A stretch of 64,000 nt of DNA from Phlebotomus papatasi (Eukaryota; Arthropoda; Insecta; Diptera; Psychodidae), in contig NC_077222.1 in NCBI RefSeq assembly GCF_024763615.1, forward strand, positions 77,128,001 to 77,192,000. Direction: 5' to 3'. Numbering within the stretch: position 1 is the stretch's first letter; each line of letters starts with the position of its first letter. A program made the translations under genes and the position numbers. This document shows positions 1 to 11,589 of this stretch, piece after piece. The notes beneath the pieces are model-generated. The model did not search any database. It was given only the letters and a program-made list of their open reading frames with translations, and was not told where the DNA came from.

Positions 1-2
1 TC

Positions 3-530
3 AGTCACTTCCAGGATATTAATCGATGGTACGATGTACGCTTCAAGGGTTGCATGTGGGTATTTGAGGAAGAGTACTACATCATTCACGATTTTCTGCT
101 TCCGAGCTTCTTCGTGGCCACACAGTTCTTCTTTACCATCTGCTTCACCCTCCTGCTCGTGTCACTCTTCCTCACTGCCCTGTTTCTGGTGTCCTCCAAA
201 GATGACGATCGCTACATCATGCTTCTCCTAACAAATGGAGCTGTCCAGGTGATTGGAGCAATCTGTGGCCTTATTGCCGTGATCACTTTTGGTGCCCGGG
301 GTGATGGACGGGATTGGATGCCCAATTGGGAACATAATAATATGGGATGGGCTTTTGCTCTGGCCGTCCTTGGTACCATGATCCTCTTCCCAGCTGGCAT
401 TCTCTTCCTCATTGAAGCTCGAAAGATCAAGTACAAGCGACTCAACGAAATTGGCACCAGAGAAGCCAGTTCCTACAGCATGGATGATCGTAAGATGCGT
501 CCAGGAGCCAGTGGACACACTGACATATAA
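3..530 (+). CDS. Claudin-like four-TM protein, gene 1 (3' part)
   Basis: Coding sequence is open from the window edge (first whole codon at 3) to TAA at 528-530, giving 175 residues; the N-terminus lies upstream of the window. The fragment opens inside the first extracellular loop. Its Cys17 in a GCMWVFEE context matches the second loop cysteine of the claudin/PMP22 superfamily. Three hydrophobic segments follow, at about residues 33-60, 72-96 and 112-136, then a basic, polar cytoplasmic tail ending GHTDI. The RDWMP...MGW motif between TM3 and TM4 recurs in gene 2 (DKWMP...FGW), and a looser RDWLLYP form in gene 3, supporting paralogy. Insect claudin-like proteins (Drosophila sinuous, pickel/megatrachea and kune-kune belong to this class) act in septate junctions and epithelial barrier formation. 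Which orthologue this is cannot be decided here. Confidence 0.88.
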   Translation, partial: SHFQDINRWYDVRFKGCMWVFEEEYYIIHDFLLPSFFVATQFFFTICFTLLLVSLFLTALFLVSSKDDDRYIMLLLTNGAVQVIGAICGLIAVITFGARGDGRDWMPNWEHNNMGWAFALAVLGTMILFPAGILFLIEARKIKYKRLNEIGTREASSYSMDDRKMRPGASGHTDI

Positions 531-726
531 TCAGGAAGGACTTTTCTAATCTTCTAGACATCTATCTATCCGTCCATCTTTAAAGTATTCTCCGTAGTTT
601 TAAGATCACGATGAAACTATTGCCGTCCATATCGAGAATCTCGCAAACGAGCCTGATATTATTGTGAATAAAGGCTCCTCTGCAGATTTTTTACGTATTG
701 TTCTACACATTTTCTTGTGTAATAAA
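531..726 (+). other. 3' UTR of claudin-like gene 1 with two poly(A) signals
   Basis: AATAAA occurs at 667-672 and again at 721-726, 140 and 195 bases after the stop codon. Either could end the transcript. From here to about 1030 there is plain A+T-rich sequence in which I see no further feature. Confidence 0.6.
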
Positions 727-1039
727 CGATTTTTAACTTTTTAGGAAAAGTTGGCTTTGATTTTGTTTTCTTGGAATCCCTTAAGAATTTTCCTTTCGAA
801 CAAAATAAAATTTCCAACAGCTTGTGTTAAAAGAGTTTAATATAAAACGAGTTCCAAACGGTTCCTGTTCTTAAGTCTCTGACCCCAATGATTTTTTGCA
901 TTTCAGAACATTTCTAATCCTCGAAAACTTGAATTGAAAAATTCTTATTGGATTTGCTCGAGGATTGTTGAAACATAAAAGAAACATGAAACGTGAAACA
1001 TGTTTTAGGACAGAAATTTTGCAAATACTTTTCAATTTA

Positions 1040-3130
1040 TTTAACCAAGGGGTAGCTCATTTCACGGAACTCGTGCCAATCTGACCAGAGAACCCATGGG
1101 AAACTCACGAGCGCTCCATACATTTTGCAAGGAACACACGGCGAACCCATATACTTTTTAAAGGAATCCGGGGAACACATACATTTTTTTCAGGGCACCC
1201 GGGGGAACGGGGAATTTATATATTTTTTCTGGGAACCCGGGGAACTCATATATTTTTCACGGAAATCCATACAATTTTCATGGAACTCACGGCGGGCGAA
1301 CTCGTACATTTTTTAGGAAACCCGGGTAACATAATTATTTTTTAAGAAATTAAGCAAACCCATACAATTTTGAGGGAACTCGGAAGGATTTTTTTTTTAA
1401 TTATAAATGGATAGTCCTGTAGTCATCGGGTGGAAGAAGATTCAGCCCAGAATCAAAAATCTTTTCTTACCATTTTTTTCAAGGAATCTATATATTTTCT
1501 TCTATTCAGGAAACCCAGGCAACCCACCCAATTTTCAGGGAACTCAAACATTTTTCAGGGAACCAGGGAAACCATACAATTTTTAGGGAATTTATGACGA
1601 ACTCGTACATTTTTCACGAAACCCGGGGAACTCAAATATAATATTTTAAAAAGAATTAAGCAAACCCATTACAATTTTCAGAGAACTCACAATGAATCTA
1701 TATAATTTTCTTTTCAGGCCACTCATACATTTTTCAGGGAACCCGGGCAACCCACTCAATTTCCAGGGTACTAATATATTTTTCAGGGAACGAGGGGAAC
1801 CCATACAATTTTTAGGGAACTCATGGCGAACTCGTACATTTTTCACGAAACCCGGGCAACTCATATATTTTATAAAGAATTAAGCAAACCCATACAATTT
1901 TCAGGGAACTCGCAAGGAATCTATATATTTTCTCTTCAGGGCACTCATACATTTTTCAGGGAGCTCACGGAAAACTCATACATTTATCTGAGAACCCAGG
2001 GTACCCTTGGGCACCTTGAGTTTGCAGGAAAATCACAGGGAACCTATATATTTTTTCATGGAACCCGGGGAACTCATATATTTTTTTAAGGAATTAAGGA
2101 AACCCATACGATTTTCAGGGAACTCACAGGGAACCCATACCCGGGCAACCCACCCAAATTTCAAGGAACTCATACATTTTTCAGGGAGCCCATACAATTT
2201 TTAAGGAACTCATGGGAAACTTATATATTTTTCTGGGAACCCGAGGAACTTATATATTTTTTAAAGCATTAGGCCTTTAACGATGAGACAGTTTTCGCTG
2301 ACCGAAAATTAGCAATAAAAATGAAACCGATGAAGAAAACTTGTGAAGCGTTTTACATCTAAACTTTGCAAAGCCAACAGAGTCTGATTTGGTGTATTTT
2401 TTGTCTCTATTAATTATGAACGATAGGGATAAAAATAGCTCAAAAATTTAAATAATTTTTCTGACGATACCAATGACAGATAATTTTCACTCTAAAGAAA
2501 AATATTATGTTTGAGAATTGTAGTTTCTTATTCCAAAACGGTATTACTTAAAAAAAATTGGAAGTATAAAAAATAATTAAAATAAATTTTCTATATGAGA
2601 ATTTAAAAATTCGTAATTTTTTAGCTTAAAAATTTACTATATAGCAATAGCTGTAGACTTGTAAGAAATATCCTAGATTCCTTCAATCTTCTACTTTCCA
2701 ATTACGTGCAAATACAAGAAAAAATAACTAGGTAGTCAGGAATAAATATTTTCTTTATGGGACACCGGTGTTCCAATCGTCCTTAAAGGGTTAAGGGAAC
2801 CCATGCAATTTTCAAGGAACTCACGGTGAACTTATATATTTTTCAGGGAACCCGGAGAACCCATACAATTTTTAGGAAACTCACAGGGAACTCATACATT
2901 TTCTTGGGAACCTGGGGAGCCCATACAATGTTCATGGAACTCACGTGGAACTCATACATTTTTTTTTTTTCAAAGAATTAAGGGAACGCATACGATTTTC
3001 AGGGAACCCATATATTGTTTTCAGGGAACCCGGGGAACCCAAAAATTTTCAGGGAACTTACGGGGATCTCATACATTTTTCTGGGAACCTGGGGAGCCCA
3101 TGAAATTTTTATGGAACTCACGAGAAACTG
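1040..3130. repeat. Degenerate short-word tandem array (GGGAACYCATACAATTTT type)
   Basis: The region is made of dozens of imperfect units of about 20-27 bases alternating words such as GGGAACCCATACAATTTT, CAGGGAACTCACGG and GGAACTCATACATTTTTC. The order and spacing vary, so it is not a clean satellite. The array stops at about 2272 and resumes at 2795, interrupted by a piggyBac-like MITE. Open frames across it (recurrent Gly-Thr-His-Ile-Phe-Phe) are by-products of the repeat, not genes. Shorter patches of the same words occur at 40915-41170 and near 41760-41830. Confidence 0.8.
2273..2790. mobile_element. piggyBac-like MITE, CCCTTTAAGGACGA family
   Basis: The right end TCGTCCTTAAAGGG is followed by TTAA (2791-2794). 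The left end GCCTTTAACGATGAGACA is preceded by TTAG, a decayed TTAA. Length 518 bp. It matches the elements at 49730-50248 and 53580-54094 along its length, the latter in reverse. It has no coding capacity and sits inside the tandem array. Confidence 0.8.
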
Positions 3131-3660
3131 AAAGGTGCAAATTATCCTAATCAGTCGGGAAATATGCTTTCTAGTGCCCGTCTACTCAGCTATTCTTTGT
3201 ACAGGTTTTCTTTAGTTAATTAAAAAAACAGCTGACATTTGTTCATAGTTCCATTTCTTTAATTTAACTATTTAAAGAGAAAATCTTGTCTGAAATCCAA
3301 ACTACGCTCTTGAAGAGCTTAATTTATAGGAATTTATTGAATTCCTCTGGAATTCAAATCAACTGAATGGGTTCAAATTGTATTTGAAATATTTGACTAT
3401 ACAAATAAGTGGTCGAAAATTAAATTTAATCAACAAAAAGGAAAATAATAAGTTTTGGCTAAAAGTAAATGAATGTTTTAATTCCAGTTAGCACAATTAC
3501 TGATCCAACCGACGATTTATTGAAACACAAAAGAAACATGAACATGAAACACATTTTTGGTTTCTACAAATTTTTCAAAAATGTTGCTTCTTCATAAAAT
3601 ATTTTCGCTGGAAATGAAACTGGTGGAGTTGATAACTAATTTTTCCTAAATAAATAAGAA
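3131..3660. other. Unassigned A+T-rich spacer
   Basis: Between the tandem array and the presumed promoter of gene 2. No open frame, inverted repeat or recognisable element seen. Confidence 0.4.
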
Positions 3661-3971
3661 AATTTTATAAGATCTTAAAATTCAGGCGAAAGGGAGGGGG
3701 AAGCCAAAAGAAATCTTCAGCAAATGTCCCAAAGTGTCTTGGGTGTGTCCCAAACGCAACTCCCGCCATAGTTGAGACACATGGATCAAGGTGTGTTGGT
3801 GGAAAATTAATTGAAGGCGCGAAGGTGTGTTTGTGAATGCGAGTGTCGGTATATCTTTCGCACACAAACCCATTCCACTAGCGGCCAGCGCGAGTCCCCC
3901 AATACGAAAAAAGAGCAGTGATGAGTGTGTGAGGTGGCGCTGGTAAAAATACTTCTCCAATTGTGTTGGCT
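3661..3971 (+). promoter_or_regulatory. Presumed promoter/5' UTR of claudin-like gene 2
   Basis: This stretch is clearly richer in G+C than its surroundings and free of repeats. It lies directly before an ATG that begins a short open frame ending at a consensus donor (GTAAGT at 4025). No convincing TATA box or initiator is seen, so the transcription start is not placed. The assignment depends on the exon at 3972-4024. Confidence 0.35.
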
Positions 3972-4024
3972 ATGCAACAAAATTCGGAGCTCATATCAGG
4001 GCGTGCCAAGAAGTCCATCGCACC
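3972..4024 (+). CDS. Probable first coding exon of claudin-like gene 2
   Basis: ATG at 3972 opens a frame reading MQQNSELISGRAKKSIA plus two bases, ending at GTAAGT. Joined to the acceptor at 16636 (CTAACACAG) or 16645 (CCGTCGCAG), both nine bases apart and both in frame, it reads through without a stop into ATGCGC at 16665 and the TM1 exon. That would add 26 or 23 residues of basic, Ser/Pro-rich cytoplasmic N-terminus. Phase agreement plus strong splice sites support it, but one in three random joins would be in phase, and the intron is 12.6 kb. The alternative is a non-coding 5' exon, or an exon of another gene, with translation of gene 2 starting at 16665. Confidence 0.5.
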
Positions 4025-4379
4025 GTAAGTTTTTCCCGTGAAAAATTTATCAATTCAGTGGTGATTTGTGTATCAGTAGATTCTGTGATAAATTGGTGAT
4101 TGAATTCACGTGGATTTTGTGAGTAGATTGGTTTAATTGTGGCCCCCGAGCACTCCCGTGAATGTGCTTCAGCAGCAAAACTACGCCATTTTCCCCGTGA
4201 CTCACTATCATAAACACACACCTGTGGTGCACTAACTTCAATCTCTCCCATTTGGGCACCTTTCTCAGGGGCCCCCGTGGCAAATTTCTCAAAATTTTCT
4301 CTCTCCCAGAAATAATCCTCTGTGCCTTTTTTTATTCCCGCCAACTGATTTTCCTGAATAATTCAACGACGGTGAGGAA

Positions 4380-4769
4380 TTGCAAATGAGACAATCTACA
4401 ATTGAAATAGAATCGCCTCTGTGTCAAAGGCAATTAAAGGTGACAATTTGCCTCAACCTCTTTATTTTTCTTCACACAATATACCCCTATGTGAAGTTAA
4501 AAGTACTCCCAATTTGTGAGGAAAATTCTTCAAAAAATAATTATAACTTCTTTCTTTTTCTGCGTAATATATTTGGGAAGAGAAACAAGAAACAAGTTTA
4601 TAATCGTGTAACCCTTTTTGTGCTTTTGTTAAATGTGATTTTCATGTTAGCCAGCCGGCTCGAGGTGATCTTTTATATTGGGTTTGAATCTTTGCTTTGG
4701 GACAATTATCCCTTCAGGATGCTTGTTCGAAAGTTTACGTTTTTAACCTTTAGAACAATTGCGTCATAA
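4380..4769 (+). other. 129-codon open frame in intron 1, probably not a gene
   Basis: A frame of 129 codons starts at 4380, 355 bases after the donor of the presumed first exon. The product is hydrophobic and Phe/Leu-rich in the middle, without a recognisable domain. The sequence is A+T-rich and likely open by chance. Listed because nothing else occupies 4025-4890. Confidence 0.1.
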
Positions 4770-4899
4770 ATACGATTAGGGTGCACTATGCTTGTGTATG
4801 AGTCGGTGTAATTTCGAAATGTCATATTTCATGTGCTCTAGTCTTACGAGTTATTGCATCTCGAATTTAGTTAAAAAAAAGTGTTGAAATTTTCATATA

Positions 4900-5240
4900 G
4901 AGGAAAGTTCCCATGCTTTGTACGATCTCAAGCTTTATAATGATTAATTTTTTCCTGTGTTTCTGAATAAATGTGATTCCACAAAATATTAAAAGAAAGA
5001 AATCTAGTCACTTCCCCTTAGTTTTTAAAATATGGGTGCGATGAGTCTTATTTATCGAGAAACCCAAAGTTTTCCTAAGAGACTTAAACATTTCTATTAA
5101 ATATTATTTAGCTTATTATCAATTATTGATAATTATGTGACAATCATGTGGAAATCTTTTAGGAAAAGTAAAAGAAATTCACATTATTCGAAGGCATGAA
5201 CGTTCGAAGGTAGCGTACTTTTCCCTACTTTCCCCTACAA
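4900..5240. repeat. Composite GGGGAAAG-ended MITE remnant
   Basis: The left part (AGGAAAGTTCCCATGCTT, about 4901) resembles the 51422-51638 family. The right part (ATTCGAAGGCATGAACGTTC through CCCCTA at about 5237) matches the right arm of 60746-60960. The two halves of this element therefore have different affinities, suggesting a rearranged or recombinant copy. Confidence 0.5.
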
Positions 5241-5282
5241 AAGGCCAACAGAAGAAATAAAAAGTTCATTGACATCGGTTAA

Positions 5283-5411
5283 CCCTTTAAGGACGAGTGC
5301 GACATCGTTGTATCAAAAACTTTTTTTTTCTGATTATTTAGAAGAAAAAATAACTTTCTATATTCAAAAAATTGTTTTTGGGACACTGGTGTCCCACTCG
5401 TCCTTAAAGGG
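5283..5411. mobile_element. Short piggyBac-like MITE (129 bp)
   Basis: Begins CCCTTTAAGGACGAGT after TTAA (5279-5282) and ends ACTCGTCCTTAAAGGG followed by ATAA, one substitution from TTAA. The terminal 14 bases are perfect inverted repeats. The interior keeps the GACACTGGTGTC palindrome seen in the longer relatives but is mostly deleted. Confidence 0.8.
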
Positions 5412-5609
5412 ATAATAAACTTTAGAGATAGAGTCCGGTCAATTTCAGTACAGCAAGGATCGGGGTACAGTGTGGTGAGTTGAGGACGAATGCGACATAT
5501 CCTCAGAAAGGTCTTGAGCGTCTTGACCTTAGCTATCACACATATTAAAAATTTCATCGATATTGAAAATAGATTTTACACTTCAAAAAGAAGTTTTACA
5601 TCTGTCTTA

Positions 5610-6014
5610 CTGTGTTATCACACTTGCACATTAAAATTTTAATATGATTCACATTAATTGTCGCTGGTGAGAGTCCAAATGTGTAATTTGTTTGTTTGAA
5701 TCATCTTATATTCAATATTTGATCTATTTGTTGATAAAAAGGTAGACTTGGCCCGCAAAATTTGATATAAATTGATTTATAGTATTAATGAGAAAAATTA
5801 ATGCGATTTTCTCTATAATTTTTAATGTGAAAAATATTTATGCTTTAGGTAAATTTAAACTTATTTTTGCAGGCCAAGTTCACTTCTTTATCAATAAATC
5901 GAAAAACCCCAAATATTAAGTGACTTCAAGACACAAATAACATATTTGGACGCTCACAAACGACAATTAATGTGAATCACATTAAAATTTTAATGTGTAA
6001 GTGTGATAACGCCG
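5610..6014. mobile_element. PIF/Harbinger-like MITE, copy 1 (405 bp)
   Basis: Left end CTGTGTTATCACACTTGC and right end CAAGTGTGATAACGCCG type (here with one change) form inverted repeats of about 55 bases including TTAAAATTTTAAT. It is flanked by TTA at 5607-5609 and 6015-6017. It is collinear with copies at 17265-17669 and 54981-55377. The TWA duplication is characteristic of PIF/Harbinger transposition. Confidence 0.85.
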
Positions 6015-6099
6015 TTAGATTTTGTGCCAATACCGAAATTAGTTTCCTAAAGGTCGTCAAATATAGAAAAGAAGAGGAGAAAAGCTGAGAATAATGTAT

Positions 6100-7040
6100 A
6101 TATTAGATGAGATCATATATTCTGTCAGTAGAAGAGGTAAAAAGTTTGGAGTGGTATATCTCAGCTCCTGATGAACATATTTGGATGGGTGAGCTATTGT
6201 TGGAAAGCTTGGTTCATTAGCTTTCAGAATCTGGTATATGTAATTGGCTATGGGTAAATCATGGTCATCCAGAACCATTTATGTCGAAGAAGACACTTTT
6301 TGCAGCGTCATTTTTGACCATCTACTGCTGGGACCAGGAGTGACGCACAATTCTCGCACTTGGACTGTTCGTTAGAGGAACTCAAAGGGTATAATTTGTA
6401 GAAGAAACTTTTTTTTTGGACATCTTACTTTTTTTTATTCATCGACTTTTGCAAGAATTTTAACATTTTACACGCATAGAAAAAAATGACAGAAATCCTT
6501 CTATCTCATTTTCTGGACAAACTAATGAAGATATCGACTTGGAATGTTCTAAGTACTCCCCCATAAGTTGATCCAAGGAATCCAAATATCATATCAATTT
6601 CATCCCCACGTCTATCCTTCCCCTCCAGAAACCACTCTTTTAGGATTTTTGTAATTTTTTCCTTGCGTGTAAAATGTTAAAATTCTTGCAAAAGTCGATG
6701 AATAACAAAAAGTAAGACGTCCAAAAAAAAAGTTTCTTCCACAAATTATACCCTTTGAGTTCCTCTAACGAACAGTCCAAGTGCGAGAATTGTGGGTCAC
6801 TCCTGATCCCAGCAGTAGATGGTCAAAAATGACGCTGCAAAAAGTGTCTTCTTCGACATAAATGGTTCTGGATGACCATGATTTACCCATAGCCAATTAC
6901 ATATACCAGATTCTGAAAGCTAATGAACCAAGCTTTCCAACAATAGCTCACTCATCCAATCATGTTCATCAGGAGCTGAGATATACCACTCCAAACTTTT
7001 TACCTCTTCTACTGACAGAATATATGATCTCATCTAATAT
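6100..7040. mobile_element. Long fold-back element (941 bp)
   Basis: Arms of about 380 bases (6100-6480 and 6660-7040) are near-perfect inverted copies around a loop of about 180 bases. The outermost paired bases are ATATTAGATGAG on the left and its complement on the right. Each arm carries the same ATG-initiated frame of 60-73 codons (6278 downward on -, 6862 upward on +). The frame is conserved automatically by the inverted duplication, so it is not evidence for a gene. Confidence 0.8.
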
Positions 7041-7539
7041 TTAAATCATAAAAATAGGGTCACCCCTCTCACAATTAGAATAACAAAGTTTTGGCGGGAA
7101 ATGCTTTAATTCAATCTTTACCTATTTGGAACATTCGGAACATTGTTCAATAACAGTAAAAAACATTTCTAAAAAAAAACAAAAATCAAACCACGCACTG
7201 AAATATTTACTTGATTTCCTTGACAGTAAAATCTTTTGATTTGTCTTAAATGATAAGGCGGATAAAAATTTTCTGTAAGTAATTTTTGTTTTTGAGTAAC
7301 ATTTTGTTTTTGAGTAATTTTTGTTTTTGAGAAAATTTCAGAATTTGACAGATCACAATTCAATTCCAAATGTGTAAATCGTAAAAATTACTGTAATTTA
7401 CTGAATCTAGCAATTATAGTAAGTTTCAAAAATGTGTTTTGACAGAGGCAGCAATATTATTATAATCCCTTGATTTCTTCACTCTAAAATTTTCACCTTT
7501 TAGGAATCACTTCTCAACATATCTTCGCGTTTTAGACGA

Positions 7540-8455
7540 TTTATGAGTAATGTTACGCTATTTGTCCGTCTGTATGTTGTTGCCTTTACAGGTCACACGG
7601 TTAGAGATAGAGACTTGGAACTTTGGAGTACCACCCCTTTATAAGTCGGCCTCCGCATCACTAACATGACCTTTTTATTAACGCCTCTTTCCTTCCTATT
7701 CAAAAACATGTATTATTGTTCGAAAAAGTACATTTTTTTAAAATTTTTAAATATCGTTGAAAGTCTCTGCGTCTGCATACACTAGGAGCAATTTAAAAAA
7801 AAATGCTTTTTGTAGGCAAAAACTTCAGTTTTTTTTTAAATAGACAATTTTTGATGAAAATTGCTTTTAGTGTATGGACACTATTAGGCAGACATTTCGT
7901 CCATGCACGAAAATACCGTTGAATAATTCCTAATAACAGTCTTTCAGGGTTCAAAGGCTCTAAAAGAGAGTGTTTTTATCAACCGAATAGGGCTGTGTTT
8001 GAACCCGTAGGAAAGGTTTTAGATTATCTGATAAGTCTGAATCGGTTCTAATAAGGAATAGGTAAAAACCGGTTATGAACCGATCACTAATTTGTATTCG
8101 ACATTCAAGTGTATCTCTTTTGAGCTGTTGGCACAATAAATCGGTTCAAACCAGTTTTGAAAGTACTTTTATCTCCTAAACGCACTTACGACTTAAGCTG
8201 AGAGACGGCTTAACGTTATTACATTTCCATAAGTTTCTGACTAATTCGCCTCTCGGCTTAAGCTGAAAAAAAGGCCTAGTTAGTGGGAAACCGATGGGAA
8301 TTTTTATTATTTTGATTATAATTACGTTCAACCGTCTCTCGGATTAAGTTATAAGTTTGCCTAAGGCATTATGGTATAGTATTTAAGCCATGAGTTCGAG
8401 CATTTCGCAAAGAATGGAACATTCTGCCACCTCTTTTTGCAAAATACCGCAACTT
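7540..8455 (+). repeat. Dispersed repeat, about 0.9 kb, copy 1
   Basis: Shares ordered blocks with 57990-58560 in the same orientation: GTCCGTCTGTATGTTG near 7565, the ACCGGTTATGAACCG block near 8070, and CATGAGTTCGAGCATT near 8390. Shorter related pieces occur near 30640-30800, 39975-40140 and 51030-51120. No coding potential or clear ends. A small inverted repeat of the CTTACGACTTAAGC type is inserted around 8180-8350. Confidence 0.55.
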
Positions 8456-8642
8456 ATTTAACCTATATTCGTTTTTTGTTTTGTTTATTGAGATCCTAGT
8501 AGTTATTAAGTGGGCAAACAGCAATTCGATGTAATACCCAACGCACAATAACTTTTGTTTTGTAAACCTGTTTTCGAAACTGCATTTAAAACTGAGCGAG
8601 ATGACTAGATCTAGATCTCTTTCACTCTCATTTAAATATAAA

Positions 8643-8669
8643 TAGGTGTGATTAAAAGAATCACACCTA
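8643..8669. repeat. Tiny dispersed hairpin TAGGTGTGATT, copy 1
   Basis: TAGGTGTGATT and its exact complement AATCACACCTA flank 5 bases. The same 11-base arms recur at 37808-37836 and 57430-57457. Confidence 0.7.
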
Positions 8670-9082
8670 AAAATATGTTTAAAAAACAAAAGTTATTGTG
8701 CACTAGGCATAACAGTCGGGTTCGATTCTCATCAAACCTGTTTAAAATTGAAAACTTTACAACCTTTTAAAGATAATAAAACTGAAACTAAATAATATTG
8801 ATTAAGTTTTCACAACTTAGTAGATTTTTATCAATATCAATAATGCTTTTGAATCAAAATAAATATAAAGATGAATAACGAAAAAACATTTAAGCTACTT
8901 TAACTATTCGATGCAGTTTGAAAAAGATTTAGATTTCCTTTTACTAAAAATAGTAATTTCTAACTATTTTTTGGGTTAGTTGGAAGATAAAATTAATCGG
9001 TAAAGAATAAAGAATTATTTCTTTTAAAAGCCTTATAGTTTCTTGATAATTTGACAAAATTTTATTCGATTAATAACCAGTA

Positions 9083-9453
9083 GGGGAATTCTCTAACAAT
9101 ATGACAATGTCATATGACAAATTTTTGTTTAAATTCGGGAGAAAGACAACATTAACCCTTTAAGGACGAGAGGGACACCAGTATCCCAAAAACAAAAACA
9201 GTTTTTTGAATACAGAAAGTTATATTGCTTTCTAAATAGTCCGAAAACTTAGTTTTTATTTATTGGACACTGGTGTCCCATTCGTTCTTGAAAGGTTAAA
9301 AGCCCGTGAGCACTGAATGGCCATTGCGAGGATATCTATGAAGCTTCTGAGTGATTCATTATGAACTGTATTCTTGAATAGTTTTCCCAGTTTTCCCGAA
9401 TACTCAATGATAAATTTGGCATATGACATTGCCATACTGTTACAGAATTCACC
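9083..9453. mobile_element. TA-flanked GGGG-ended MITE (GGGGAATTCT type), interrupted
   Basis: Left GGGGAATTCTCTAACA is preceded by TA (9081-9082). The right end is the complement (TGTTACAGAATTCACC) followed by TA. The subterminal ATGACAATGTCATATGAC blocks match the element at 18214-18567. A 140-bp piggyBac-like MITE has inserted into it. Confidence 0.65.
9156..9295. mobile_element. Short piggyBac-like MITE (140 bp), nested
   Basis: CCCTTTAAGGACGAGAG follows TTAA (9152-9155). The right end CTTGAAAGG is followed by TTAA (9296-9299). Same family as 5283-5411, including the GACACTGGTGTCCC palindrome near the right end. Confidence 0.8.
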
Positions 9454-9759
9454 TACTGGCTACATTCTACAATTTATTAAAAAAAAACTAATGATAAAAA
9501 AATCACTAAGCATTATCTGTGTAATTGAATATTTAATCTTAAAAAATATTTTAGTTCAATTGCGTCCTGTGATTGGTCTAGAATGCTTTTAAATTCTAGC
9601 CAATCAGGTAATCCAATTGGTTTAAAATATTTTGTGGAATTAAATATTTAATTAAATGTGGATAATGCTTTCTTGTTGCAAATTATTAGACTTTTTCCTT
9701 ATGATATGAAATGAAGCAAGTGCATAACAATTTACTCAATAACATTACTTGCGAAGTCT

Positions 9760-10350
9760 TGACAATCACAATCCACTGGTAAAAAGAGAAGGAAAAATGT
9801 GCGTGAGAATGTTTAATTCCCATGTAAATTATTCACTTGGTGGGTTCTGCAGAATTTTTCTTCTGTTTACAACCCAAAGCCCCACACTCTAACAAAGTTC
9901 CACAACCGGCAACAATGAGGGTTGTACAGCAAATGCCCATGGCAACGGCAACGGCATAGAAATTCAAAACAAACTACAAAGAAAACCACCCTTCAAGAGA
10001 CCGTGCGCGTCCCTCCATCCGTCAAATGGGGTGGAAAACGCGGAAAACCACCAATATATTTTCCTTATATAGACGACCTACATTTTCTCCCATAATCACA
10101 CTCTTTTCACACTGTTATCAAACGATCGGGTACAAGAGTGTCCAATGCAGAGAAACTCCATGCTGTATTAATTAAAAAGAGCTGCAAAAAAAACGAGCTT
10201 ATTTATGGCATATCTACACTGCCAATTAATTATTAACAGCCCTCAAGGGAGTTCCCACAGTTTGGCCAGTAGTGCAAAAAAAAAAACAACCATGAATTCA
10301 CTGCAATTTTTCCCCATTGCACAATAATCCCGTCGTTAGACAATTCAATG
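9760..10350. promoter_or_regulatory. Repeat-poor, more G+C-rich intronic block, possible enhancer
   Basis: Within the presumed first intron of gene 2, this 600-bp stretch is free of the surrounding transposon families and higher in G+C. It contains CATGGCAACGGCAACGGCA near 9945, a CCTTATATAGACG motif near 10063, and several GTTTAC/AATTAATT words. It looks like constrained non-coding DNA, either an enhancer or an internal promoter. No open frame supports an exon. This is an inference from composition only. Confidence 0.25.
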
Positions 10351-10399
10351 TTTATTATCATTTTCATGTTGCGATTGTGTGAAACAGACGAATTTTTAC

Positions 10400-11213
10400 A
10401 AGTACTTTCCCACTAGAAAAATTCCTACCGACAGTGTCTGAAAATGCGACAAAATGTATAGCAGAGTTTTTTTTTAATTTTTTCAAGCAAATCTAGATAA
10501 TGAAGCTCAGTATTTGAAATAGCGTGACACGATTGATGAAATGTTACGTAGAATTTTGTCTCACTTATATTCCTTCTTATTTTCTCGATTTTCTCCATAA
10601 AGTGAATTCTTGAGAGTCATGCGAAATTTATATAAATCTTTTCATTCGATTGACTCCCATTGTTCTCTATAAATTAGTACTGATAAGAAAAGTAAGGTTA
10701 ATCAACATATCCTTTTGAAGAGGTTCTACAATGAATAATCTCAACATTATCTCACGGAAGTCGAGAAAATTAATAGACTTGAAAGTGAGATACAGAAAAG
10801 AAAATTAGCATAGTATAATAATAGTAAAACCAATCCTAGCAATAATAAATTTAAGACTGAATAATAATAAATCGATATACAAAAATAAAGTAATTTTAAA
10901 TAATTCTTTAGTATTTATGAACAATTTGATAGCCTTTTTTGAACATAGATCTTCTTTTTGTTATTTAAGGGGTTGCGTGAGTGAAGAAAACTAAAAAAAA
11001 TTGAATATTTTCTGAAAATTTCTTTTTTTAACTTTAATTAATTTAAGGCATATAAAAGCACAATATTAAACTATATATTTTGTCAAATTTTCATTAAAAA
11101 AATTTCAAAATTTAGCAATTGAGATGTGATTTTTAGAGATTTGTTTTGAATACAATCGAAAATATTTATTGTTAGCTGGTAAGTTCAAGTTCTTGAACGA
11201 ATTCACAGTAAAA
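10400..11213. other. Unassigned A+T-rich intronic sequence
   Basis: No gene, inverted repeat or recognisable element seen in this part of intron 1. Confidence 0.4.
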
Positions 11214-11561
11214 ACATTTCAGCTACTTTACTATGATTTTCATTGTAAATTTTACATAAATATGTAATCGTGCGTACTGATACATATTTGTGTAATTTGT
11301 ACACATTTCGTCTGAAAACTGTGTAATTTGTATACACATTTTGTCTTAAAACTGTTTAATTTTACACGAAATATGTAAGAAAATGTACACAACTCTGTAA
11401 TCATTCGCAGTTGCTTACACAGTTTGCCATTATACATAAAATTTAAATTACACATTTTTAGATTACGCATTTTGCTGAAATACATATTTGAGAAACTTTA
11501 CAAGAATAATCGTGGTAAAAAAGTAAACCAACGATTATTCTTGTAATCTTTGTTTAATGTG
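11214..11561 (-). mobile_element. CACAG-ended word-iterating MITE, copy 1 (348 bp)
   Basis: Starts CACAGTAAAAACATTTC and ends TTTGTTTAATGTG. It is collinear, in reverse, with 40532-40889. The interior repeats a short word around TGTGTAATTTGTACACA many times with small changes. Near its right end is a hairpin with arms ACAAGAATAATCGT and ACGATTATTCTTGT. Non-coding. Confidence 0.75.
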
Positions 11562-11589
11562 AAGGATTTTATGTTTACTTGATCAAACT

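Noticed and set aside
212..518. Reverse frames opposite claudin-like gene 1
   Set aside because: Antisense shadows of a well-supported coding sequence.
1125..2204. Several + frames of 63-88 codons
   Set aside because: They are translations of the degenerate tandem words, with the same Gly-Thr-His-Ile-Phe-Phe pattern in each.
1040..3130. CRISPR-like array
   Set aside because: Repeats are variable, spacers are not unique fixed-length segments, and the sequence is eukaryotic.
6057..7044. Same 60-codon protein on both strands, as if a conserved gene pair
   Set aside because: The two frames are the two arms of one inverted repeat, so identity is automatic.
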